A stretch of DNA of 64,000 bases from Cladocopium goreaui (GCA_947184155.2 CAMXCT020003702.1:160001-224000), one strand, 5' to 3'; positions 11,265 to 23,985 are shown, counted from the stretch's first letter. Translations and numbers: made by a program. Notes: a model not told the origin generated them from the sequence alone.

Positions 11265-11804
11265 TATCCCCAATATGTTTGATAATCTCCAATTTATCCA
11301 AAGGATAGATTAATAACCCCCGTTGATTCGAATCAACAGGCCGTCTAACAACTCTAAAACTACCAAAAGGGACGAACCATCGTCTGCAGCTGGATTATCA
11401 ACGCCGTCATTTTTTATTGGCTGAATCCCAAAGACACAGAGAGACACCTGGAATCCATCAAATAGGACCTTGATTTTTGAGGTGAACTGACACATAAAGC
11501 CAGGGGAAAACCAAGGAAAAGATGTCAGACTTGGGGTCCAGGTAGTATAAGTCCTAAATGTTTGGTGTCGACGGATAGAATCCATTCATGCATCCATCTA
11601 TCCATTTTCATACATCGACCTGTATATATTCGTTTGAAATAGAAAAATTAAACAGCACAATATCCATGGATATACAAATCCAGATACTCACATGTATATT
11701 TATGCATATGGTGTTGGGTACTAATGCAAATTCCACACTCCTCAGATTCTCAATGCCAAGTCAACGCCCACATCATATCTGGATCAATCAATCGTGATGA
11801 TTCA

Positions 11805-11908
11805 CTAACCTGAAAAGCTCGGCCATTTGGGGATAGTTACTCCAAAAAAAATCCCGTCATTCCGTTGTGACGTGGTGCCTTGAGGTTTCTATAATTCATC
11901 CCTGCATA
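11805..11908. repeat. Family C fragment
   Basis: TTCACTAACCTGAAAAGCTC then GGCCATTTGGGGAT matches the family C interior; the inverted ends are eroded. Confidence 0.45.
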
Positions 11909-12049
11909 CACACACATATATATATAATCTACCCCGTTATCTTAGAATATAGAATTGAAATTTTGGCTTCCCAGGGCATCCCCATAATTGAACTTGAAAA
12001 CAGTTACTTAGAATACAGTTGACGTTAAAAAACCTATACTTAGAATATC

Positions 12050-12505
12050 GTTGGGCCATATAAATTCTTTCACTTTTCCAGACGAATTCGTCATTTTTCC
12101 ATAGAAGTTCTTCACTTTTCTTTATAAATCCTTCACGTTTCCATACAAATTCTTCACTTTTCCATATTTTTGCCATACAAATTCTTTCACTTGCTCAGTC
12201 AAATTCATCATTTTTCCATATATATATATTTCTTAATAAATCCTTCACATTTCTATACAAATTCTTCACTTTTCCATATTTTTTCCATATAACTTCTTTC
12301 ATGTTTCCAGACAAATTCATGACTTTTCCATATAAATTCTTCACTTTCCTATAACAATTCTGCACGTTTCCATTCTTCAGTTTACCATATTTTGCCATAC
12401 AGATTCTTTTCCATATAAATTATTTTCCCTTTTCAGTCAAATTCTTCACTTTTTCCATATGCGTTTCTTCATTTTCTCCATAAATCCTTCACATTTCCAT
12501 AAATC
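12050..12505. repeat. Degenerate tandem repeat, unit about TTCCATACAAATTCTTCAC
   Basis: Roughly twenty imperfect 18-30-base units. The complementary strand gives Lys/Glu-rich frames without biological meaning. It runs directly into the 330-bp array. Confidence 0.7.
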
Positions 12506-12506
12506 C

Positions 12507-14366
12507 CGACACCGGTCGTGGGGGATACCCTTCGGTGAGCTTGAAAAACTCATTTTTTTAATTCAATATACAAGAAAACATGATCATTTCGGGGGACCTG
12601 TTTTTTTGTTGAAACGTTCCAGTTTAGGAACTTCAGATATCCAGGATTGCTTCTACCCAAAGGGAATTACGTATATAATAATAATAATTATTATTCATGA
12701 AGGGGACCCTATTCCTTGCAAAACTACATACATAGAATATAGGTCCCCAGTGAAAATATTCATCATTTTTTGAAGGAATGCCACCTAATTCCATTAGTTT
12801 TCATTGCAAACTAGTTTTTTATTCTTTTTTTCATAGTTCTCCGACACCGTTCGTGGGGGGTACCCTTCGGTGAGCTTGAAAAACTCATTTGTTTAATACA
12901 ATATGAAAAGAAATTGATCATTTCGGGGGAGCTGTTTTTTTGTTGAAACGTTCTAGTTTAGGAACTTCAGACATCCAGGATTGCTTCTACCCAAAGGGAA
13001 TTACGTATATAATAATTATTCATGAAGGGGACCCTATTCCTTGCAAAACTACATACATAGAATATAGGTCCCCAGTGAAAATATTCATCATTTTTTTAAA
13101 GGAATGCCACCTAATTCCATTAGTTTTCATTGCAAACTAGTTTTTTATTCTTTTTTTCATAGTTCTCCGACACCGGTCGTGGGGGGTACCCTTCGGTGAG
13201 CTTGAAAAACTCATTTTTTTAATACAATATGAAAAGAAATTTATCATTTCGGGGGAGCTGTTTTTTTGTTGAAACGTTCTAGTTTAGGAACTTCAGACAT
13301 CCAGGATTGCTGCTCCCCAAAGGGAATTACGTATATGATATATATTGATAGATACCATTATACTTTTACATGGAAGATACCCCATTCCTTGCAGAACTAC
13401 ATACATAGAATATTGGTCCCCAATGAAAATAGTTAACCATTCTTGTGGGAACACCAACTAATTCCAGTAGTTTTCATTGCAAACTATTTTTTTCCATAGT
13501 TCTCCGACACCGTTCGTGGGGGGTACCCTTCGGTGAGCTTGAAAAACTCAGTTTTTTAATTCAATATACAAGAAAACATGATCATTTCGGGGGACCTGTT
13601 TTTTTGTTGAAACGTTCCAGTTTGGGAACTTCAGATATCCAGGATTGCTGCTACCCAAAGGGAATTACGTATATAATAATTATACATGAAGGGGACCCTA
13701 TTAATTGCAAAACTACATACATAGAATATAGGTCCCCAGTGAAAAATATTCATCATTTTTTGAAGGAATGCCACCTAATTCCATTAGTTTTCATTGCAAA
13801 CTAGTTTTTTATTATTTTTTTCATAGTTCTCCGACACCGGTCGTGGGGGTACCCTTCGGTGAGCTTGAAAAAATCATTTTTTTAATACAATAGAAAAAGA
13901 AATTGATCTTTTCGGGGGACCTGTTTTTTTGTTGAAACGTTCCAGTTTAGGAACTTCAGATATCCAGGATTGCTTCTACCCAAAGGGAATTACGTATATA
14001 ATAATAATAATTATTCATGAAGGGGACCCTATTCCTTGCAAAACTACATACATAGAATATAGGTCCCCAGTGAAAATATTCACCATTTTTTTAAGGAATG
14101 CCACCTAATTCCATTAGTTTTCATTGCAAACTAGTTTTTTATTATTTTTTTCATAGTTCTCCGACACCGGTCGTGGGGGGTACCCTTCGGTGAGCTTGAA
14201 AAATTCCTTTTTTTAACACAATATGAAAAGAAATTGATCTTTTCGGGGGACCTGTTTTTTTGTTGAAACGTTCTAGTTTACGGACTTCAGACATCCAGGA
14301 TTGCTGCTCCCCAAAGGGAATTACGTATATAATAATCATACATGAAGGGGGCCCTATTCCTTGCAC
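12507..14366. repeat. Tandem array of about 330-bp units, 5.6 copies
   Basis: Units start near 12507, 12840, 13167, 13502, 13829 and 14159, each with CCGACACCGGTCGTGGGGG and ACCCTTCGGTGAGCTTGAAA. Each contains GAAACGTTCCAGTTTAGGAAC, a small hairpin, and an (ATA)n tract of varying length. Units differ by few substitutions, so the array is young. Open frames across units arise from the repeat. Confidence 0.95.
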
Positions 14367-14639
14367 CTACCCAACCTAGACCATTTCCCATGGATCTCCA
14401 CCATTCGTGGGGGGGACCCTTTGCGGTAGAAAAAAATCTACTTTTCAGAACGCAAAGTAATAAAAAATCAAATTAGTATGTGAAAACTGCTTGAAAAAAA
14501 GCAGAAACAGGCTGCATAGAGGTGTACAAAGGCTTCCAGAGCAAAGGCCAAATGGGGAGAAAACAGATGAGCACGAAATGTGGGCATATTCTAAGTGGAG
14601 TTGCGTTCGAGTTCAACTGCATAATTGGAAAAACGGATA

Positions 14640-14735
14640 TTCTAAGATAACGGGGTTGATTATATATATAACATACATAAGTAATCATATGTATATATAT
14701 ATGTATATCTGTGTATATATGTATAGTAACCGTCA
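14640..14735. repeat. TA/TATG-rich microsatellite
   Basis: ATATATATGTATATCTGTGT-like tracts; flanks the 14.8 kb exon on its downstream side. Confidence 0.6.
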
Positions 14736-14810
14736 AAACGATGCCGAACAGTGAACCATTTTTCAATCACTCTTGAAGCAGGGTACCTCCATTGTCCCCC
14801 CATGGATTTC

Positions 14811-14864
14811 CCAGGGCTGCCGCACCACTGCCCCAGGTCCAGCGCCAGCCATTTCATCCTCGTC
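14811..14864 (-). CDS. PPR-like gene, exon at 14.8 kb
   Basis: TRMKWLALDLGQWCGSP has a W.LALDLG first-helix pattern. The acceptor is GATGTCAG before GACGAG, entering in phase 2 as required by the 21.9 kb exon. The donor CCTGG before GAAATC (GA, phase 2) matches the entry phase of the 10.8 kb exon. A different frame of the same island is also open (DEDEMAGAGPGAVV), so the frame choice rests on phase and pattern. Confidence 0.5.
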
Positions 14865-14989
14865 CTGACATCTCAACGCTAAACTGGTGACACATTGAAC
14901 CTTTTCGGCATCTTTTTTTGAGATTACTATGTATTGATATGTGTTACATATTATATATAAAGTACCATATGGGGTTATCATATATATAT

Positions 14990-15720
14990 ATTCTTGTATA
15001 TGTATGGTTGATTAATGATGATTAATTTAATGGGTGTGTATATAGATATACACTGTTTTTATGGGAACATGAGATCTAAGAGGATTCAAGATCCAACTAT
15101 AGACGGATGATAGATGATATAGATGATCTAGATCTTGTGAATACTGTATCAATGCAGAAGTGGTATCTAAAATTTCGTCGATTTTCGTTACTGTATTGTC
15201 GAATCATCTATAACGGGGTTTGTCCATTTTATGGCCAAGAAACATCGGCAACATTATTAGGTGATTTAGTGGGTTGCCGGCTGACTGATAGATGTTTAAC
15301 CCCTAAATCCAATGGTTCATATTGGTTCATCATTTTCCCCTATAAAAATGATGAAAATTGCTCATTTTGGGCTATACCCCATGTTCATTGCCGCACCCAT
15401 GTTTGATTTCATCTTGACTTTGGGGACGATGTCTGAGTTTCTCGAGACATTATTCATCGATCCAAAGCTGACATTACCGATGTTTTTCTTACTGGTGCTT
15501 AGTATGGAAATGGATGGGTTGCTGGGGGTTGCTGGGATGATTATTACTGGTTATTATGGATCATTCCCGAAAATTCCCTACTAAGCACCAGTATGTTTTT
15601 TTTGGGGGAAACTGTTCTATAATAGAAACTGTTGTGAAAACAACATGGCTTATCTATTCTTAGTTTATCTGTTATCAATAGCTTTCAACTAAAAGCCTAT
15701 TGTTATCAGCTAAAGACCTA
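14990..15720. other. Intron sequence without recognised elements
   Basis: Two plus-strand frames of 90-99 codons overlap here, but composition is intron-like. CTTACTGGTGCTTAGTA (about 15489) and its complement TACTAAGCACCAGTA (about 15579) form a loose inverted pair; a further TACTAAGCACCAG occurs at about 32490. Confidence 0.3.
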
Positions 15721-15721
15721 T

Positions 15722-15835
15722 TACCCTCTGGTTATCTAACATAGCTATGGAAAATGGCCCATTTATAGATGATCTGGGATGATTTACCTATTAAAAATGG
15801 TGATGTCCCATAGCTATTTTAAATAACCAGAGGAT
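15722..15835. repeat. Family A MITE-like element
   Basis: TACCCTCTGGTTATCTAACA to TTTAAATAACCAGAGGA; the GGTTAT version of the end. Confidence 0.75.
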
Positions 15836-16023
15836 CAAAATCACCAGTTGATGTTCCAACTGTGTAAAAACTCTTCCAACTGACCATGGATCAAGGCTTT
15901 GGGTTGACAGTGATCTATCTGTGGCGGTTCATCTGTTCGAATGACACTAACATTGTCAGATTCAAAAGAAATTGGACAATAACATTGTCAGATGAACGTG
16001 GATCCAAAATTGGAAATGACCTG

Positions 16024-16132
16024 TACTCTCTGGTAAACGAACAGTTTGCTATGGGAAATCACCATGCTATTAATAGGTAAACCAACTATAAATCACCCAC
16101 TTTCCATAGCTATGTCAGTTTACCAGAGGATA
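16024..16132. repeat. Family A MITE-like element
   Basis: TACTCTCTGGTAAACGAACA to CAGTTTACCAGAGGATA. Confidence 0.75.
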
Positions 16133-17426
16133 TTCCCCGCTGTCGGACACCCAAATTTGCTTTCTGCGAAAATCTCCCATCACCCGCAGTCCCGCCAGAC
16201 TTGGCGACCTGAGTCAAACATGGCCAATGCCCAAGGAAAAAACGGCTAACCGGAGCATATGGACACATGGGTCATTGTCCACATTTGTCCACCATGTTTC
16301 GATGACACTGGAAGTTTGTTTTTTATAGATGATACTCCTGGGTACCAACATCAACTTGAAGTTCAGCTGCTGATCCTCTATGGGGTTCAGGTCATCTCAC
16401 CATGATAGCTGGGTTACCACTTAGCTGAATTTGTTGAGTCAAAGCCCCGAAAAAACACAACATCATCACTCATATTCCCTATAGATTCCCAATTTCTGGT
16501 TCATTTTCACGCAGAAAACAACCAAAAACCGCAGAAGCCAAATCATACATAAATATCCCGCCGGGTCGGGAATGGAACGTGTAGGCGTTAGCCATTCACT
16601 TCTCGGCACTTATGACCAACACTGGGATTTACCAGTGATTTTGCCTCTGACGATGATGCAAAATGTATAATCCTGGTTGTGTTTTCGTTTTTGGTGTTTT
16701 TTTTACCTCAGCGGCAAGCAAATTTTGTCAAAATGCCGTTACCTCCACGGATGCATCTCTGAGAGCCGATGTGCCTATTTGCACAGCGGCGTGTGTTTTT
16801 TACTCGCTACCTTGTCTTGCCTACAACTTGGCCACTTGAGTGCCACACAGTTGAAACAAGTTGTCATGCTCAGCATGTGTGAATCTCCATTGCCAACTGC
16901 GGATACGCAAAGGTATCTGTTTTGACTGAGAGCTGAGGGACTTTGGAATATAAGTTTTCATTTGCTTTCAGCAGCTGTCAATGGTGCCTGTGAGAACACT
17001 CAAGGCTCTGTTTCGAAATCTTTCTGTGCGTTGGAATTCCCCAGCACTATGGTTTATTACAAAGAAATGTTTCGCACGGCACTCTTTTGCTACCTTTGGG
17101 TAGCAGGGAGCACCACCGGTCAACAAGCAAGAAGATTTTCCATTTGGGTTTTTGCTCACATGGGCCGTACGAAGAGCTAGTACGAAAATGAGGGGCAAAA
17201 GATCCATCTTGAGCATCCTGGCCTGCAGTGGTGGGCCAGAGTAACCAAGGAACAACTTTAAAATGATTCCAATAAGTGAGTACAAGCAACTGATGTTCGT
17301 GTTTGTCTTTCATGTCGTAAGTGTGTAAACATGTACGCCACCGGGTCGTATGATGTATATTAATCATCTTAAAAGAACTACATTGGTGTGAGAATCAGAA
17401 CTAACACACCCCACCCCACCCCATCA
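16133..17426. other. Unassigned, moderately GC-rich stretch
   Basis: Contains short open frames on both strands (for example plus 16677-16925 and minus 16968-17285) with Cys- and Leu-rich translations. No splice-framed island with repeat logic was found, and I cannot say whether any of it is coding. Confidence 0.3.
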
Positions 17427-17757
17427 ATGAAAGTGCAAGTGAAAATCAAGTAGCGTAGCATGAAGTGCAAGTGAAGATCATGAAAGTGCAAGTGAAAATC
17501 AAGTAGCGTAGCATGAAGTGCAAGTGAAGATCATGTAGCGTAGCCATAGACACGGTTGCTATTATCCCCACCCCACCCCACCCCACCCCATGAATGAAAG
17601 TGCAAGTGAAAATCAAGCAGCGTAGCATGAAGTGCAAGTGAAGATCATGAAAGTGCAAGTGAAAATCAAGTAGCGTAGCATGAAGTGCAAGTGAAGATCA
17701 TGCAGCGTAGCCATAGACACGGTTGCTATTATCCCCACCCCACCCCCACCCCAACTT
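17427..17757. repeat. Higher-order tandem repeat, 168-bp unit
   Basis: GAAAGTGCAAGTGAAAATCA, AGTAGCGTAGC, ATGAAGTGCAAGTGAAGATC recurs about every 54 bases, and the whole block, ending CATAGACACGGTTGCTATTA then (CCCCA)n, recurs at 168 bp (17427 and 17595). Confidence 0.9.
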
Positions 17758-18034
17758 CCTGAAATGAGCACGACTACACGTACGGTTTTTGACCCGGTGG
17801 CATAAATATCTTGCTGGACAAACTCACATATACTCGCTATATCAGCCATTTTTCTGGGTTTATCCCACCATTTTGGTTGCAAGCAGACTCCCTCTGCCAC
17901 GGCCCCACGTTTCACCCACGTTACACCGGGCCATCGAACCATCCGTAATGGCGGGCCGCTCCCTGGGTTTGGGTGGAGACCATCCGGGAAGCTCCTGGCG
18001 CCGTCTATGGATTAGATTAATGGGTTCTAAACAA

Positions 18035-18145
18035 CTGGTTGGTGGTTTTAACCATCTTGAAAAATATGAAAGTCAATGGGAAGGGTTATCCCATATAAGC
18101 CCATATATTATGCAAAAAAAAAATCATGTTTGAAACCACCAACCA
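18035..18145. repeat. Family B MITE-like element
   Basis: CTGGTTGGTGGTTTTAACCA to GAAACCACCAACCA; an A10 run has expanded inside. Confidence 0.8.
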
Positions 18146-18366
18146 AATGACTTCGACACCACTTACAATGGGATACACTGATCTAAGTGGTTTCACGCTG
18201 ACAGCTGCTAAAAATGATGTTCATCCCTCCAAATGCCTCCAAATATGGTACTGTGAAGGTTTTGACCCACTGCCATGAGACCCAACAGGAGGGGTCTCAA
18301 ATATTCAGCCGTGGCCATCGTCGTTGTGTTTTTTCTTCAAGACAGGTGATATCTCAACATTCTGGA

Positions 18367-18472
18367 TACCCTCTGGTAAACTAATATAACTATGGACAAT
18401 CATCATTTTTAATGGATAAATCAACTATAAATGGCACTTTTCAATAGCAAACTGTTAAATTACCAGGGGGTA
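18367..18472. repeat. Family A MITE-like element
   Basis: TACCCTCTGGTAAACTAATA to AAATTACCAGGGGGTA. Confidence 0.8.
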
Positions 18473-18720
18473 ACGTATAAGAAATCCCAAACAGATCTAG
18501 CAATGACAATAGACAATGTGGTAAACTGTCATGAGCCATGCCCATGACCCAACCATTGGTCATAGTAACATCCCAGTCATGTAGTTGATGCGAAAACCTA
18601 GTGGCGAAAACAACTCGGCCAGAGTCACCCAGAGTAGTGTCAAACATGGAAAATCCTGCAGTTCGATGTTCCCATAAACCTCCATTTATATCATTTATGG
18701 AGGATGTCCAATTGCATGGA

Positions 18721-18912
18721 ACTGTCGATGGTTGCGAAATCCTACACCACCAATTTGGGATGGTTGAAACCCTATCTGGTTGGTGGTATACCTATCCCTC
18801 TGAAAAATGATGGAGTGAAAGTCAGTTGGGATGATGACATTCCCAATATATGGAAAGTCATTCAAAATTCATGTTCCAAACCACCGTCACCAGCTATAAA
18901 TAATGGGATCAC
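18721..18912. repeat. Family I element interrupted by a family B element
   Basis: ACTGTCGATGGTTGCGAAAT to ACCCTAT matches the left half of 41162..41268; the match resumes as CTATAAATAATGGGAT after the nested element. Confidence 0.65.
18776..18893. repeat. Family B MITE-like element nested in family I
   Basis: CTGGTTGGTGGTATACCTAT to AACC...GTCACCAG, flanked by CTAT on both sides, which shows a 4-bp target duplication. Confidence 0.8.
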
Positions 18913-18955
18913 CAGCGTTTTCAACTGACGTCGCGATGAAAAAATTCGCTGAGAC

Positions 18956-19004
18956 CTTGTGAAGGATGCGCCAGCCGTTCTTGGGAGGTTTCACATCGAT
19001 GGGC
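18956..19004 (-). CDS. Possible exon at 19.0 kb, minus strand
   Basis: The frame PIDVKPPKNGWRILHK starts after CCCCAAG and is open beyond the possible donor (AAG before GTCTCA) through VSANFFIATSVENAG to about 18905, where a family B element begins 12 bases later. The sequence looks coding (no stops, balanced composition) and sits in the right strand and interval for the PPR-like gene, but the phase does not decide whether it is included. Function unknown. Confidence 0.35.
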
Positions 19005-19282
19005 CTTGGGGAGTCACTGCTTCAGGGCCTGAAAAATATTTGTGAAGGTCATTGGGGATCATCAACTCAATTTACCCTAAAATTTTGGGTTGAGAATCTA
19101 TATATAACATGTATAATACATCATTAAACATCATTCAACACCATTTGAACATATTTGAACCTATCAACCAGTTCTGAGTTTCAGGGCTGCGAGTGACTTT
19201 CCTGGATTTTACATGGAGATGCCTTCCGATGGATGAAGATTTGGGTCCGTTCTGTTGCCTTGAAGTGTTTTTGGTTCTCAAA

Positions 19283-19350
19283 AATAGGGGTACCTCTAAA
19301 ATATGTAGGTTTAATATGGAAGTTTCCTAAAATACGGGCACCCCTAGTTA
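19283..19350. repeat. Short inverted repeat
   Basis: TAGGGGTACCTCTAAAATA against TAAAATACGGGCACCCCTA; a small hairpin of unknown origin. Confidence 0.4.
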
Positions 19351-20580
19351 TCATCCAGTTTAATATGTTTTGCCATTCTAAACCATCCAGCTATTAAGGT
19401 GTCTCCATGGAAACCTCCATATGTCGGGATGTTGGCAGGTACGACGTCGGATGGTGCTTGGAACTGCGGGGTTGACTTCATACTCAGCAAATCGTCTACA
19501 CTGCCCCATAAAAATGGCAGAAACGGCAAACCATCAACCCATTCCATCAATATCAGGCAGAAACTGACCCATTTATATCACATATATCCAGAATTCTTAT
19601 ATGCCCAATTGTTACACATATCCCCATTACATCCTCATTATATCCGTATTATAGCCCCATTTACAATCGACTATTGTCCCAAATCGCATGAATGAAGTTG
19701 ATTCTATGTTCCATATCATATTCCCATTAAAGTCCAATAACATATCATATTCCCATATCAGATTTCCATTGACATCCAATAAGGATCCCTTAATGATTTC
19801 ACAAGAATCCCACCAACATCCCATACAATTCATAATCATCCCATTAAAACACCGAAACATCATAAATCATCCCATTCAAAAAAAAACAATACCATCAAAC
19901 AAAATCACTAAAACAACCAATATATATATATATATAATATTTTAGTTTTAACCATTAATAATCCAATAAATCCAATGGGGATGTTAACCATGGCTTAAAT
20001 ACTGGTACACTATCCATATTCATTTTCTTTAAGCCCTTTAAGCCATCAGTCCCTTCACCCTTCAACCCAGGTCGCCACACACCAGCAGCTCTTTGAAACC
20101 CAAGCGAACAGACACCTCGGAGGTTTGTGAGGTGACACTGATGGTTAAGAAATCCTGTAGTTGGTAACCATTGGTACCTATTGGTAACTATGAAACACGG
20201 TAAATAATGCTATTAAAACGGGAAAAACCATCTACATGAGGGGGATATTGACTTTGATTTAATGGAGAAAATGATGTGTCAAGAATGATAGCTAGTCTTA
20301 TCCATTGAATCAACTAGATAAATACTTGTAAGAATAGGGATTTGGTGCCTCATAGTTAGCAAACTTGATTTCCAACTAACACAACTAGAGTTTATCATAG
20401 ATATGTTGAACTACTAAAAAGGTCTAACGTTAGTAAAGCAATGGGATCCACCATCCCCAACTTTTACCATAAAGGGGTGCTATAAACCATCACGATATGT
20501 GCCTTAGCATCGCTTTATCAACATTAACAAACGTCATTCATGACCATCATTATCCATCGTATTATCGATTATTAATCACT
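19351..20580. other. Intron-like AT-rich sequence
   Basis: Many CCCATAT/CATTAA iterations at 19590-19900, with no exon pattern or element ends recognised. Confidence 0.35.
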
Positions 20581-20583
20581 AAA

Positions 20584-20617
20584 GACAACAACAACGGCAA
20601 CAACAACGACAACAGGC

Positions 20618-20655
<38 letters not shown>

Positions 20656-20677
20656 GAGCAAGAACAACAACAACAAT
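20584..20677 (+). repeat. CAA microsatellite
   Basis: An (AAC)n tract with a few substitutions; one plus frame reads poly-Gln. Confidence 0.9.
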
Positions 20678-20699
20678 GAATAATACAGTAACAATTACA

Positions 20700-21362
20700 A
20701 AATAAGACACACTACTAGTATCAATATGTATATATGTATGTATATATACATTGTCATACAGATATTTTCATATATTATACAAACCAAGTTGTAAACAATA
20801 TATAATATCATACTATGTTCTGTCCATTATATTGTATTAACCTATATTGAATTACATTGTATCATGTCATCTTACATGAAATGATGTTATACTATCTGAC
20901 AATAAATAAATATATATTTATATGACATTACATTATACTAAATCATATCCAAATAATATATAAATCTTTGTTAAGTTAGACTATATATTATCCACCTGTA
21001 AAACTATAGTATATTTTTCACCACATATTTAATTAAATGTTAGTCTTCACACTATATATTATCCACTTGGATATATGTAAATTTTCGCACTATGGATAAT
21101 ATATATATATATTTATTTATTATGCTCACAGAATTTACTCACTAGCATTTGAATCATTATCCACATGTATAATTGTTCTCTATATATCTGAAGTATATGT
21201 ATAGTATATGTTTAATATGCGCAACATATATGTATAATATATGTAAAATAATTGTGAAATATGTATAATATATGTAAAATAAATGTGAGATAAATGTGAA
21301 ATATATGTAATATATATAATTATGTAATATGTATAATATATGTATAATCTATGTAAAATAAA
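20700..21362. repeat. AT-rich simple sequence, ATATGTATAAT iterations
   Basis: The strongest repetition is at 21180-21362 (GTATAATATATGTAAAATA). No coding signal. Confidence 0.65.
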
Positions 21363-21818
21363 AACGGCGTTGCAAAGGTGTCCAAGGGGAAACGGTTGGA
21401 AACAGTCGGAGATCGCACCTTCGCTCGGCAAAAAAGACATGTTTGTACACAATTTTCAAACATTTTTCATGAACATATGCTACAAAACAACTTGTTTTTT
21501 CTGAACAATTGATTGGACCAATTCCATTTATGGAAGGCTGATCCAGTGCAAACCCGTGCAAACCATGACGCTTAAATTTTTTGGTGCGACCCTTGTGCGC
21601 GTACACTGCACCAAATATTGCATCTTGACCTTGGTATCCAATATTTCCTAAAAATCACCAAATCCCAGGAGCTCGTGAAATTTGATAAAACGGTGGTGAT
21701 AATATAGGTAGATAGATATATGCATATATTTGCATATGTATATGTGTACGTATATATATATATGCATATAGGATATGTATGTATGTGTAATAAATTTGAT
21801 ACACCATTTTTCACCCAC

Positions 21819-21928
21819 CTGAAGAGTTCGGCCCAACCCACCGAGGGCGCCCCGGCCCAGCCCGAGTCGGGCCCTGCACCGGTCCCAGCGATGCGATCGT
21901 AGAGCAGCCGGTCACCTACCAGCTCCAC
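21819..21928 (-). CDS. PPR-like gene, exon at 21.9 kb
   Basis: VELVGDRLLYDRIAGTGAG then PDSGWAGAPSVGWAELF. A clean exon between CTCCGCAG (acceptor) and GTGGGT (donor, phase 2). VELVGDRLLYDRIAG resembles a second helix; the Gly/Pro-rich middle is a longer linker than elsewhere in the gene. Strong GC contrast and consensus splice sites make the exon call firmer than the family assignment. Confidence 0.7.
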
Positions 21929-22342
21929 CTGCGGAGAAGTGGGGGAACATTTTGAATTACAAGTTTTACTATTTTGAATTACTATAGTATATATATATAA
22001 AAGAGTAGCTAGTGAATATATGTTAATATTGTTATTATTATACTATTTACAACATAATAGTAGATTATAATAGTAACTTGTAATGGTCAACAGCAATTAC
22101 ATAATCATAATTAGTAAAATAGTACATTATAATATTATTGCAGGGGATGGGTATAATTTAATGGATGTTACATCCCGCTAGTAGTGGGTACATTGAAATT
22201 TAATGGATACAATCCATTAATATAGATGCCTATTAAATCCCTAAAAAGTGGACAGCAATAGTTACATAATGTATAGGAAGCATTCTTCATTGGATATGTT
22301 GAAAAATAATGGTAATCTTTTCTATTTATATCCCTGAATATA

Positions 22343-22446
22343 TACCCTCTGGTAATTTAACATAGCTATTGAAAATGGTCATTTATAGTTGATTTTCCGC
22401 TTAAAACATGTGATTTTCAATAGTTATGTTAGCTTACGAGAGGGTA
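22343..22446. repeat. Family A MITE-like element
   Basis: TACCCTCTGGTAATTTAACA to TTAGCTTACGAGAGGGTA; arms unusually well paired. Confidence 0.8.
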
Positions 22447-22735
22447 TATATATAAATAAACGGATGTGTTTACTTCCAGATAATTACATATATATATACA
22501 CACCATATGTAGTAAATTCAAAACATGAAACATCATAATTAACATGAAACAACATAACTTCCCATATTAATCGACACCCAATTACTAGGGTTTGTAACTC
22601 CAATTGTAAGGTAGATGTGATGTTTTTGTGGTAGATATATCTCCAATTTTCGACTTATTCACCAACTTATATGGGTTTCTTGAAATGGTACCCCTAAATC
22701 CTCCATATGTTAACCATTAATAACAATAATTGGTG

Positions 22736-22862
22736 AATAATGGTTGATAGTGGTTAATAGTGGTTAATAATGGTTAATAATGGTTAATAATTGTTAGTAA
22801 TGGTTGATAATGGTTAATAATTGTTAATAATGGTTAGTAGTGACTAATGATGATTAATGGCT
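22736..22862. repeat. Tandem repeat, unit AATGGTTAAT(A/G)
   Basis: About eleven units of AATGGTTAATA and variants. Confidence 0.75.
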
Positions 22863-23121
22863 AGTACTGGGAATGAAATGGCATAAATCAATGTTGGTAA
22901 ATAGGATTTTCCATTATAAACCATCCATTTGGGGGCACAAAAATGACTATGGAACCCCCAATGACTTTCTTTCCACATCACCCAACAAAGAAAGGGACAT
23001 CATCTCCAACAGAGGGTTTTCCACGTTCAACATCCCCAAGAAAGGATATTTAATCGATATTTGATGGTGATTTAATTAGATTTAATAGGATTCAATGGGA
23101 TTTAATGGGACCATAAGGATA

Positions 23122-23231
23122 TATCCTCTGGTAAACTAACACTTTGCTATGGACAATCACCATTTTTGGTGGTTAAATCAACCATTTCTATGGCAATCTT
23201 CAATAGCAAACTGTTAAATTACCAGAGGGTA
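23122..23231. repeat. Family A MITE-like element
   Basis: TATCCTCTGGTAAACTAACA to AAATTACCAGAGGGTA. Confidence 0.8.
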
Positions 23232-23499
23232 CCTACCCCTGACTTATAACCTCGTGTGAATAGTGTTCCAAACCCCCTATCTCGAGCCTTTTTGCTGGTT
23301 GATAAGGCTTTCCCAAATGGATTGTGATAATCCCCGATATATTGATTAATATAATCCCCAAATTAATCATCAACCAAACATCAGTTATATATATATATTT
23401 ATATCCACAAACAAATCCCTATAATCCTATAGGTTGATGGTTGTTCTAACCCCTATTGAATGACGAAGCAATCATCAACCAACCAGGCTTTAGCAGCAC

Positions 23500-23985
23500 T
23501 GCTCAGATAATATGGTCCATTTCGATGATTTATAGATGATTTACCTATGAACAACCTTTCCATATTATCATAGAAAATGGTAAATCATCTATAAATCATA
23601 TAGAGTAATTCCTGGCATAGATGATTTAATTCCATTCAAATGATAGATGAATCTATAAATATTCGATAAATTGAATCGGTTTAAATCATCTGATTCATTG
23701 TCGACTTGATTAATTTAATCATCTTTTTATTTCAGTTTAAACAGATGATTTTCTGATCAAGTATTTATTTGATCTTAATCTAAAAAAGATTCCGATAACT
23801 ACTGATCAATCTTAGATGATCAACTGATTTATCATCTACAATCATCTGATTAAGATCTATAGTTGATCTTAATCATCAGTATCAATCATTACTCTGATCA
23901 ATTGTCATAATTAATCAAAATCCCATTGTAATCCCAATTATCTGATCTTATAATCCCTAATAATCCCATTGTAATCCCATCATAA
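23500..23985. other. AT-rich sequence with TAGATGATTTA inverted runs
   Basis: TGATTTATAGATGATTTACC and its complement recur between 23530 and 23620; the remainder is TGATCTTAATC-rich. No gene seen. Confidence 0.35.

Noticed and set aside
12459..13804. Plus-strand frames of 66-119 codons repeated across the 330-bp array
   Set aside because: The frames are copies of the tandem unit and include the microsatellite as poly-Ile; no sign of selection on codons.
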